A DNA stretch of 64,000 nucleotides from Dipteris shenzhenensis (taxonomy: Eukaryota; Polypodiophyta; Polypodiopsida; Gleicheniales). Of the stretch, positions 23,098-33,570 are shown in pieces. The translations under genes were made by a program, and so were the position numbers. The DNA lies in assembly GCA_047967505.1 (NCBI GenBank), contig CM106538.1; one strand, given 5' to 3'. Every line of letters begins with the position of its first letter. The first letter of the stretch is position 1. The notes below the pieces were generated by a model. That model was not told where the DNA came from. It saw only the letters and a list, made by a program, of their open reading frames with translations, and did no database searches.

Positions 23098-23206
23098 TAA
23101 AAGATACTAAATAAGACTGATTCTTGTGTATTCTTTCTATTAAAAATCCATCTATATGTGAACAGGGACACCATCATTAATCTCCCAAGTTTCTTATTCC
23201 CTATTA
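23098..23206. repeat. Approx. 105-bp repeat, proximal copy
   Basis: Partner of 16910-17010. Its right edge is also the left edge of block X (CCGAGGTCATGG at 23207), and its left edge is the 5' break of Penelope-like copy A. Confidence 0.85.
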
Positions 23207-26010
23207 CCGAGGTCATGGAGGCTGCGATCATGGAGGCAAGAAGATCTTGCAAAGGAACTGTAGGTAACTCAGTCGGTGATCAGGAGCTCCCATAAATTTT
23301 TGGGATCTTGAAGGCTGAAGGCACTCCTCCTACAACTTTGCCAGGCCTTAGTATTTGAAGTTGCCCATAGCCTGCGTAGTTGGCTAAGCTAGGGGCAAGT
23401 GTAAAAGAAGGCAATTGAATCAAGAAGAGTTTAGCAGTAGTAACGTTTATAAAGCCTCGAGAGAGGCTCACGGGGAGTTTTGAGCCAATTTCCATGAAAG
23501 GTAAACTTAGAATCTCATAACAGATGCTCCAAAGATTACATTAGTATAGACCATTCTTTGAATCACTCGTCATCTGCTAGTATTCGTAATCGTATTTGTC
23601 GCCATCTATCCTATGTGAATTCACCTGCGCTAGTCCTATTATTTGTTTCTCCCTGGGGCACGAGCCGTTGAGGACTTTTGTAGTCATTATATGCTTTCTA
23701 CGTGTAATCGATTATCGGTAGGAGCACTCCCAATGCAACCATGCTATTGCTTAACGTATGCTCTCTCCGTATCGAGCATTATTTATTTGTATAAGGGTAT
23801 CCATACAATAGGAGAGGAGTGCGTCAGTCGGGGCGAATGCTCATGTATAAGCTTATAATTTCATAGTGAGGAACCCTCATTATAGGCCAACCTCAGAATG
23901 CGCATCGTGTTGAGTATTCGCTTAAAGACTATGAACCAGGAGCAGACAGTGGTCTAATAGATCATCATGTCCATGTAAAAGGACTTCATGTTCTTTTGTT
24001 TTTAGCACGCGGGAGAGCCCGAGATGCGTATGAACTTAATCTAGTCAACCTCCAATCTCTAATCTGCATCTCTAAAGTATCAACGTGTCGAGGCATCAAG
24101 CCCTCATAAGTAGATGCTTTCTTCCATTGTTAATATGAAACGTTTCTGTCCTCTCTCGTTTGGCACTGGGACAATTATGTTTGTTTTTTTGGGTATGCTA
24201 AATACGTATAAGCTCTATCCCGTAACCCATATATTGCTTTCTCAACGTCGATCAAATGATTGCTAGATGATTATAAGGAGTATACCGCCATTTCTGGTTG
24301 CCATATAGCCTGGTGGAGCGATGTCTGCCAGCCTACTCTGTTTTTTTGGAAGTTTCTACGTGATCGTAAGGTGAAAGTGCTTCCTCAACATCTACTTTCC
24401 ACCGTGCAGATGTGGTAACCCGAATTCAAGCTCCGTCTCTTATTCTTATACATGGTGGCTGTGCACTGGAGCGAAGGACGAGCATCAAACGGCTCGTCTC
24501 CATTTACAGGAGGATTCCCTTAGTGCGGGCCATGTCCCCATACCTTGCAGGCTTACCCATATATTATGGGCTCCCTCAGGTTCGACTGGGGTCGTAGGAA
24601 GTACCGCTTTGGCCTATCTTGCGTATCGTAGTAAACAACAGAGAGCGACGTGAAATGTAAAGCTCCAGGGGGTATCTATCGGATGTAGTATTCCAGTAGC
24701 TCATTAGACCTCCGTCATGAGGCGACTCATAACGTGAGTTGCGTATTCATGAAAAGACAGACGTAAGTCTAGATCTCTAGTTGTTTATAGTTCAGGGTCC
24801 CTTCACAAGCCCTCACAGCATCCCTATGAACACTCAGGCTCCCCGTTGGGATGGGTATTAGAGGGGGGTCGATTTCTTACAACGTTTGTCTGTTGGAAGT
24901 GGAGAGAACTGTAGGGAGAGGAAGTGCAAACAACGGAGCTCGATGGCATTCCAGCACTCAGCCCTTCCTTTCCAGGTCCTTCGTTCCTATTGCGGTGGTT
25001 GGTAACGTAGTAAAAAAGCATAGCATATCGGCCATCGCGTAGGTAGTTCCTGGCCTTTCCCTGGGGCTAGCTTAACATGAGAAGGAGCGGTTCTTGGCTA
25101 TTATCAGTATTCCTTGTGCTCTTGTGAGCGCTCAAACTGTTCGTATTTTGGAGGTGAAGAAGGAGGTTTCGGGAGGTCAAACCCTCCTTCCCTTAATTGG
25201 TGAACAGCGTGGGGTTATCAGGTGTGTGACTGACATGAATGCCCTCCATATGCCCAACGGTCTGTAGGGGAGCTGTGGCATGGGAGTCGATGCGTGTCAG
25301 GGTCTCTCCCTCGTGTTCCACACGGTAAGCTGGATTCCAGCTCCCAAGTCCTTGTTTGCTGCTTGTTGCAGTTGAGGAGTCAGGGATCAAAGTCAGATTT
25401 CTTCTGGCAACTTCGAGCTCTGTGTAATTCAGAGCTTTGGGTAGAGGGCCTTCTACATTCCCTGCGTGCCCTCTTGGGGCGGGAAAAGAATTAATGCGCA
25501 CCTCTCCTCAAGGTGGAGCATTGGCCTTTAGGTTATGGTCATACCTATTGGAGGTCTTAATTCCGCATCTGCCCGTTTTTCGTACTCGGATGTCAGTGGG
25601 TCTATCAGCCTCCTCCAATTTTCATCAGTCATAGCTCTATTTCTTTAAGTGTGGTGGTTGTTTCATTTTTAATTCGCATATATCCTCTATATATCCTCGA
25701 AATCCTTCCAAAGGTCCCTTATTGTACACATCTATGTGTATCTTAGCATGTCTGTCCGTCATTAAAGTATGTGCATTCATGTGTACATCTATTAAGGTGT
25801 ATACGTCCTCCATAAGGTATTCACCTATGTGTTCAACTATACAATCCACCATGGGCTTTTTTTTCTTTTGTGCATGTTAGTGTTTATTTTTACTCTATGC
25901 ATATACAATCATATCCATGGTACTGAGATAAAATGAAATGTATAGGGGGTTTTCTCCATTTAGATGTCATACAGGGTATACCCCCTTGATATCGGACACG
26001 TCCCTCTGGG
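23207..26010. repeat. Block X, 2.8-kb duplicated non-coding segment, copy 1
   Basis: It runs from CCGAGGTCATGGAGGCTGCG to GTCCCTCTGGG and is repeated at 30730-33570 with small indels and roughly 90-95 percent identity by eye. Both copies lie in the same orientation on the 3' side of a Penelope-like copy. Frames are short. Where two copies share a frame (for example 24412-24597 and 31923-32108) most differences change the amino acid, which argues against coding. It is GC-richer than its surroundings. Origin unknown. Confidence 0.85.
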
Positions 26011-26054
26011 AAGCGCGCGTGCGTGTGTGTGTTATGCCCACCATTCCTCAATCC

Positions 26055-26130
26055 TGCAGTGGGTCCGACCTGATGAAGTCAGTGTGGGCAGCTGTCCGCC
26101 CATCGTCATATATTGGGTCGGATTGCTACC
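26055..26130 (-). ncRNA. Conserved 3' stem-loop of Penelope-like copy B
   Basis: The outer stem GTCCGAC (26063-26069) pairs with GTCGGAT (26117-26123). The inner stem TGGGC (26085-26089) pairs with GCCCA (26098-26102). Compared with copy A the fifth base of the outer stem changes A to G and its partner T to C, a compensatory pair. It lies between the RT stop and a CA-type tract, as in A. Confidence 0.6.
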
Positions 26131-26149
26131 CCACTATAGGTCAACAAGT

Positions 26150-29100
26150 TATCTAAGGGAAGGAGAGTGTACGTATCGATCGTATTATCCTTCGAGTGTT
26201 TATTGTACTGCCAGGGAAATCTCGCTCCACGTATTTCAAGATGATCCAGCAACTCTTTATAGGGTTGAATCCGTTTTTAGCAAACCTCCCTATCAGTCTC
26301 TTGACTTGTAGAAAGTCATGAAAGTCTTGACTCTCTGTATAGATAATGGGCATTATTTGAGATAGGATTACCTTTTCTGCGAAAGACGGGGGTCGATTCC
26401 CATCTGCCCATATGTATTGGCATTCTTCATAGTCCAGCTCCTCGAATTTCTTGTTACTACTACTCCATTTTCTCGATTTGCGACGGTGATGGCCATGTTG
26501 AGGAATGTGGCCTTTGTCCCAATGGGCTCAATACAAGGCTCTAGGGCATACATCCTTGTGGTTTCCTTTATTTCCAGGAATTCCAGGGGGTAAATCCAGT
26601 AGGGATTAAGGGGGTGCCTTGGTGAAGAAGGATCTAGGAATTGTCTGGGGTTTGATACCTTTATCAATAGTATGTCATCCATATATCTAACCGAATGCCT
26701 GAAGCATTCTAGGGCATGACTTTCTTTTAATTTCCACAATCTCACAATAAAGTTGTATTCAAACTAGAAAAGGTATAGGTTACACCACAAGGGTGAGCAA
26801 CCAAACCCCATAGGGATGCCAGATATTTGTTTGGTAAGCAGCCAAGTGTTGATTATCACCAGCTCATACATCGACACTGAGGGGTTTTTGCTTCCCCTTT
26901 GATTGTGCTAATATGCCTAGTGGTTCTTTCTCAAGCCAATGAATCTTTTGTTGGTTTGTGAAAATGCTAGGGTGATTACTTTTTCCACAATCTCCATCAA
27001 TCCATCCTTGCCTTCTAAGGGGATGTTCTCGAAGCATTTTCCAATGTCTGCTATAAACACTGAGCTTACTTTATGTGGTAAGTTTATGTTTGCATCATAT
27101 ACTGATTTTACAATCTAAAACGTCTTGGATGGAACCTCCAGGTCCTTGTTGATCTGGTTTTGTATCTTGGCACAAGTTATCATCAATGGTCCCTTGCATA
27201 GTGTTTGAAGGGTATTGTAAGTTGATCAAGATGATCCATGGTCTGCTTTCTCATGTATGTGGTTAGTTTGGACCATGCTTCCATCAAAGCATCGAGTGCC
27301 CCATCAATATTAATTTGTTCTTGAGGGATGTGGTTTAGTCCTTTTTTTACCTCTCCCCTTAGATGTTCGTTCCGAATCAGATTTGTGTCCAATGTTGCTA
27401 CGTGATCCCAAGTAGGGTTAATAAATTGGGTAAACTCCGATCCTGAGCAGTGGCAAGGAAGAGGTCCTTTCTCCCTAAAGGTGAGCCAGGGTTTCATCAT
27501 CTAGGCCCCAATGTTGTCCTTAAAAGCCCAGCTTATCGTTACTTCATCCATTATGGAGTACTCTCTTTGGAGATCATGTTTAAGAAGGAAGCAGCTAACT
27601 ACTTTCTTTATTGAAAAACAGTCCAAAAGGGGGTTGTCATATTTTAAGGTCATTAACTTTTTCCTCTCTATTATTTTTTGATTAACTAAAGAAAGGGTTC
27701 CATGTGGGAGGGTTACAATACCTTCTACTATAGGTGTAGAGCATACGTGCATACATTCAGTGCATGTCATCATATAGCAAGTGCTTCATAGGCATCTTGC
27801 TGTTGGCACTTTGTGTAACAGAAATTGTCTTTCCTCCTCTAAGAATCTTTGAGGGTCTCACCTGCATATCACTTGTGTCCAAATGGACTGAACTTTCTGA
27901 AGATGGCTGCCATTCAATCCTTCTCGGGGGTGCGGAGTGCGTTGATCGAAAGTTCCTGCTCCTTCCAAAGCCTCCTCTGGTCTGTTGAAATCTGCCTCCC
28001 CGTCTTGAGGATCCTGCTCCCCTAGGGCTATTGAATTCGATGCCTCTGATTATTTTTTCTTCGTATGAGTATCCACTGTTGGAAGGGTGGGGAAGTAATG
28101 GCAAAGAAGGGCTCTTTGCCAAATTATTTATTGCTGTGAGCATCAGTTTTGTGATATACATGAGAGTGACTGAAGCTTTTCCATATATCACCATGTCTAG
28201 TGTCTTCATAAACAGCACGGAAGAGTTAAAAGCAGCTTTCAGTGGTCTTCCTGGGAAGAAGGCTGTAAAGTTATTCATTGTACCAAATTGCATGGTCAAA
28301 CCATAGTGGTTGGGCTTTGCAATCCATTTTTTCTTCATTGCATCTACATTTCACATAGGGTCTGCCAATGTTGAAGATGTCGTTGATGTACTTATTGGTC
28401 CTCTTTTCTGTCTCAGATATCTTGCTCTTGCATCTTCCAAATACCCCAATTGGTGATGGGCATCTGCCTGAAGCAAATAGAGACATGGGGGGAAAAGCTG
28501 CCAGAGTATGGCTATACATGATGGGGATGTCGAAATCCTGCATTGTCTTTTTTGCCTCCATCTTAACTGTTTTAGTAGCGTGCACCATGTCCATTAAGAA
28601 AAGCCAAGTATCCATGTGGAAGGGTGCAAGGAGGTTCATATCATGCAGTTCCCATACTATGTTGTCATGGGCCATTAACTCCGCTTCCAATACCCTTGGT
28701 GGGAAGTATGGATTTGTGTAGGTGAGGCCGGAGTTTCTTCATGCTACAAGTGGGGGTAACCATGACATCTGAGAACACCTTCTGATCATCCTGGGACAGT
28801 GCCTCCAAGTTGCAAAAACTACGCTGGGGGGTGGAAGCCATGCTTTGTGGAGGGTTAAAGCATTTCAGGCCCATGTTGTCCGCTGAAGCAGGGCTGATTC
28901 CTGGTGAATTCTCTGCAAAGTTATCCTGCTCAATGATATGTTCTAAGTCCTACTGTAGTTTGTTGATCAGGGTGATTGTCTCATCAGTTTTGCCTTTTCC
29001 CAGGACTAACACCCTACACCAATCATTGAATGATAGCTGCATAGTCAACAGTCTGCCTGACTCTGGATGGCTATGGAATTCCTTCCTGTCCAAGTCGATT

Positions 29101-29300
29101 ATGACCTCATGGATCTTTTGATTGAACATCGTCAAGATGGCCTGGCAGGCTGGTGAAGGGGCTGGTAACGGGTCCTCGTAACGAAGTTTGGTCAAGTCTT
29201 CGAACCATGAAGTGGCCTGATGGAGGGAAGCATGCCACTTAGACAAGTTAGGATCTTTGAAATCCACATCGAATTTGCAAGTGTGTGTTTTTCCTACCAA
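26150..29300 (-). pseudogene. Penelope-like reverse transcriptase protein, copy B
   Basis: About 1000 residues in several frames. In order: an N-terminal region (MQLSFNDWCRVLVLGKGKT, then WELHDMNLLAPF); a Cys-rich segment YVKCRCNEEKMDC with FGRCKSKIS; an RG-rich basic stretch (SSRRGGRFQQTRGGFGRSRN) near 27950-28030; the block CHCSGSEFTQF..WDHV..GLNHIP; then FIADIGKCFENIPLEG (motif A, about 27010-27060), GIPMGFGCSPLWCNLYL (motif B, about 26765-26820) and VRYMDDILLI (motif C, about 26660-26695), with the Asp pair intact. The conserved KAHKNTF segment kept in A and C is removed by a deletion. The C terminus ends near 26150 with no GIY-YIG motif. Confidence 0.65.
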
Positions 29301-30729
29301 TTCTATCTCTCTTTTCTCTTTTCTTTTCTTTTCCTTTCTGTTTTCTACTTTCTACTCCTCCATTCTAGTACCACCTTCTTATGATCTCATGTACTCAGCT
29401 TCCCTTCCTTTTCATTGTAAGTATCAAGGTGCTTAGAAAATTAACACAATTAGTTGGGATACTTTAATCCTCATTTAACCCCATTAATCAACTTGCTGTT
29501 GGTGCATGGTAATCATCACCATTAGGGGGTTAATCATTACATGGGTATTAATCTAAAAATTAAACAGCTTTTGACAAGGCCCAAGTTGAGCTCCATTCCT
29601 AACTGCTGTATTGAAATCTTTCTTGCTTGTGTAACCATTATGTATATGTAAGATTCTTGCAAGAAACTAATACATCTAAGTGTAGTTCATCAACATGTCG
29701 ATAAAGGCATCCATGATGCATTCTGTTAGCTCCAAAGATCTTTTCCTTCAAAATATTGCATACTCCAAAATCTCAGAATTATCCTACATCATAAAAACTG
29801 ATTGTTTTTTGCAACTTTATTCTACTCAAGCTTCCTTATGAAATTTCAGCTGGGTGCAGCTGCCGATAAGTGCCTCTGCTGGGCTCCAAAAAGGTTATTT
29901 CTGCAGTGCTACAGTGTCATGGATGAAGAGCCCCCATTCTCCTTGTAAGCATCAAAATGTTGGGAAAAGTGGCCAAACTCACCTGCGTCAATCAAGGTAA
30001 AACATAAGTCAGAACCATTGTCTTACACTTGTAACCACAGGCTTCAACATTCAGCCAACGTCATCCTTGTCATTCCCATCATTTTAAGCAATAGAAGAGG
30101 GGGAGTGGGAGGGGAAGTTTGTGTGACATGTCCTAATTCATACTAGGAGATGATAGTCTATCTTTCTAGCCAAATGTGTTAATGTACATATGGAGAGATA
30201 ATGTCTGCATATTGTATTGCAGTATCCTGCATACATATAGCTCATAGTGGATTTAGAGGACTTCGGCTCTGTAGTGCACGTAAAACAAGCAAGTAATACT
30301 ATTCCGAGGTCTCTGTATTGTGATTCTATAGCAAAACAGTGATAAGTAAAATGATATAGATATAGTGAAGCATTACTTCTTCCAAAAAAATTGACCATTG
30401 AAGCCCAAAGTATTCTTCCTATAAGCTGTTCTTATTGGATTGTGAATTTTAGAATAGAGCATTATACCGATAACCTATGATACAATGCTTAGACCTCAAA
30501 GGAAAGCTCATTAATAACTTCAAACTATGTCCCAGTGAGCAACAGATAATATTGTTAGTAAAGTGTTCCTGCCTTGCGAGCAGCCTGTCGTATGATGTAG
30601 TATTATGCTTTGTAATAGCTCATGACAACCATCATATCGCAAAAACTTGTCTGTATCTAATATTACTTTACGGTACATGCTGAGACGAGGCTGTTCGGCT
30701 GTATTATTGAAAGAAGCCTCCTCTTCGGG
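29301..30729. other. Spacer between copy B and block X'
   Basis: Begins with a pyrimidine-rich run (29300-29345), then AT-rich sequence with no recognised gene. It holds the second dispersed approx. 100-bp repeat at about 29960-30060 (AAACTCACCTGCGTCAATC). Short frames at 30138-30398 and 30477-30683 have no support. Confidence 0.55.
29960..30060 (-). repeat. Dispersed approx. 100-bp repeat, copy 2
   Basis: Shares CTCACCTGCGT, the central AGAACCATT/ACAAGGACC-like part and ACAGGCTTCAACATTCAGC with the copies at 16694 and 62815. Confidence 0.5.
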
Positions 30730-33570
30730 CCGAGGTCATGGAGGCTGCGATTATGGAGGCAAGAAGATATTGCAAAGGAACTATAGGTAACTCAGCCGGT
30801 GATCAGGAGCTCCCATAAATTTTTGGGATCTTGAAGGCTCAAGGCATTCCTCCTACAACTTTGCCAGGCCTTGGTATTTGAAGCTGCCCATAGCCTGCGT
30901 AGTTGGCTAAGCTAGAGGCAAGTGTAAAAGAAGGCAACTGAATCAAGAAGAGTTTAGCAGTAGTAACGTTTATAAAGCCAGGAGAGAGGCTCACGGGGAG
31001 ATTCGAGCCAGTTTTTGTGAAAGGTACACTTCGAATCTATAACAGATGCTTCAAAGATTACATTAGTATAGACCATTCTTTGAATCACTCGTCGTCTGCT
31101 AGTATTCGTAATTGTATTTGTCGCCATGTATCCTGTGTGAATTTACCTGCGCTAGTTCTATCATTTGTTTGTCCCTGGGGCACGGGCCGTTGAGGACTTT
31201 TGTAGTCATTATATGCTTTTTACGTGTAATCGATTATCTCGGTAGGAGCACTCCCAATGCAACCATGCTATTATTTATATTCTTGTATAAGGGTATCTAT
31301 ACAATAGGAGAGGAGTGTGTCAGCCGGGACGAATGCCCATGTATAAGCTGATAACTTCATAGTTAGGAAACCCTCATTATAGGCCAACCTCAGAATGCGC
31401 ATCATGTTGAGTATTGACTTGAAGACTATGAACCAGGAGTGGAGAAGCTTCCTTGTTGACTGACGTCCTTAGTGTTCTGATAGAACATCATGTCCATGTA
31501 AAAGGACTTCATGTTCTTTTGTTTTTAGGATGCTGGGGAGCCCGAGATGCGTATGAACTTAAGCTAGTCGACTTCTAATCTCTATTCTACATCTCTAAAG
31601 TATCAACGTGTCGAGGCATCAAGCCCTCATAAAGAGAAGGTTTCTTTCGTTTTGTTACTATGAAACGTTTCTGTTCTCTCTCGTCCGGCACTGGGACAAT
31701 CACATTTGTTTTTTTTGGGTATGCTGAATATGTAGCTCTATCCCGTAACCCATATATTGCTTTCTGAACGTCTAGATGATTATAAGGAGTATACCGCCAT
31801 TTCTGGTTGTGCCATATAGCCTGGTGGAGCGATGTCTCCTAGCCTACTCTGTTTTTTTCAAAGTTTCTACGTGATCGAAAGGTGAAAGTGCTTCCTCTCC
31901 ATCTCCTTTCCACCACGCAGATGTGGTAACCCGAATCCAAGCTTCCTCTCTTGTTCTTATACATAGTGGCTGTGCACAGGAGCGAAGCACGAGCATCAAA
32001 TGGCTCGTCTCCATTCACAGGAGGATTCGCTTAGTGCAGGTCATGTCCCCATACCTTGCCAGCTTACCCATATATTATGGGCTCCTTCAGGTTCGACTGG
32101 TGTCATAGGAAGTGCCGCTTTGGCCTACGTTGCATATCGTAGTAAACACAGAGAACGACGTGAAATGTAAAGCTCCAGGGGTATCTATCGCATGTAGTAT
32201 TCTAGTAGCTCATTAGACCTCCGTCATGAGGCGACTCATAAGGTGACTTGCGTATTCATGAAAAGACAGACGTAAGTCTAGATCTTTGGTTGTTCGTAGT
32301 TCAAAATCCCTTCATAAGCCCTCACAGCATCCCTATGAACGCTCAGGCTCCCCATTGCGATGGGTATTAGAGGGGGGTCGATTTCTTACAACGTTCGTCC
32401 GTTGGAAGTGGAGAGAACTGTAGGGAGAGGAAGTGCAAACACTCGAGCTAGATGGCATTCCAGCACTCACGCTCCTTTCCACCCAGGTCCTTCATTCCTA
32501 TCGCGGCGTTTGGTAATGTAGTAAAAAAGCATAGCATATCGGCCATCGCGTAGGTAGTTCTAGGCCTTTCCCTGGGGCTAGCTTAACATGAGAAGGAGCG
32601 GTTCTTGTCTATTATCAGTCTTCCTTGTGCTCTTGTGACTCGTGAGTGCTCAAACTGCTCGTATTTTCGAGGTGGAGAAGGAGGTTTAGGGAGGTCAAAC
32701 CCTCCTTCCCGTAACTGGTGAACACCGTGGGGTTACTAGGTATGTGACTTACTTGAATACCCTCCATGTGCCCAACGGTCTGTAGGAGAGCTGTGGCGCG
32801 GGAGTCGATGTGTGTCAGGGTCTCTCCCTCGCGTTTCGCATTCTGAGCTGGATTCCAGCTCCGAAGTCCTTGTTTGCTGGTTGTTGCAGTCAAGCAGCCA
32901 CTGGTCAGGGATCAGGGTGGTCTCAGCAACCTCGAGCTCTGTGAGTTTATAATTCAGAGTTTTGGGTAGAGGGCCATCTACATTCCCTGCGTGCCCTCTT
33001 GGGGCAGGAAAAGAAATTAATGCGCACCTCTCCTCAAGGTAGGCGTTAATTCCGGATCTGCCCGTTTTGCGTTCTCGGATGTCAATGGGTCTATCAGCCG
33101 CCTCCGATTTTCATCCGTCATAGCTCTATTTCTTTTCGTGTGGTGGTTGTTTCATTTTTAATTTGCATATATCCTCTATATATCCTCGAAATCCTTCCAA
33201 AGGTCCGTTATTGTCCACATCTATGTGTATCTTAGCATGTCTGTCCGTCATTAAAGTATGTGCATTCATGTGTACATCTATTAAGGTGTATACGTCCTCG
33301 ATAAGGTATTCGCCTATGTGTTCAGCTATACAATCCACCATGGGCTTTTTTTTTCTTTGGTGCATGTTTATATTTTCGCCTATGTGTTCAGCTATACAAT
33401 CCACCATGGGCTTTTTTTTTCTTTGGTGCATGTTTATATTAGTGTTTATTTTTTTTAATGCATATACAATCATATCCATGATACTGAGATAAAATGAAAC
33501 GTATAGGGGGTTTTCTCCATTTAGATGTCATAGAGGGTATACCCCCTTGATATCGGACAAGTCCCTCTGG
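30730..33570. repeat. Block X', second copy of the 2.8-kb segment
   Basis: Collinear with 23207-26010. It carries a private 66-bp tandem duplication (33309-33440) and a few small indels. Its right end GTCCCTCTGG is fused directly to Penelope-like RT sequence at 33571, where copy 1 is followed by the stem-loop region. Confidence 0.88.
33309..33440. repeat. 66-bp tandem duplication inside block X'
   Basis: TTCGCCTATGTGTTCAGC starts at 33309 and at 33375. Each unit ends in a run of eight or nine T and CTTTGGTGCATG. The copy at 25.8 kb has a single unit. Confidence 0.95.

Larger units (their letters stand above)
26011..29300 (-). mobile_element. Penelope-like retroelement, copy B (most complete)
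   Basis: The minus-strand coding region starts near 29300, after a purine-rich stretch in element sense (29300-29345), and ends near 26150, followed by the stem-loop and a CA/GC tract at 26011-26033. Compared with copy C it lacks about 420 bp of the RT at 27189/27190. The 5' boundary is not defined. Confidence 0.68.

Noticed and set aside
24412-24597. A conserved small protein encoded in blocks X and X' (24412-24597 and 31923-32108)
   Set aside because: The two copies differ mostly by amino-acid-changing substitutions, the pattern of non-coding sequence.
25193-25852. Minus-strand frames in X (25193-25501, 25637-25852) as a second protein of the Penelope-like element
   Set aside because: They are short, in different frames, differ in extent between X and X', and lie beyond the putative 3' end of the element.
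26060-26130. Hammerhead ribozyme, suggested by CTGATGA at about 26068-26074 next to a Penelope-like element
   Set aside because: The motif is on the strand opposite to the element, the required GAAA and third stem are absent, and copy A lacks the motif although it keeps the surrounding stem.
25940-26160. GIY-YIG endonuclease at the C terminus of the Penelope-like RT
   Set aside because: No G-I/V-Y...Y-I-G pattern or the accompanying Arg and Glu was found in any minus frame downstream of the RT.
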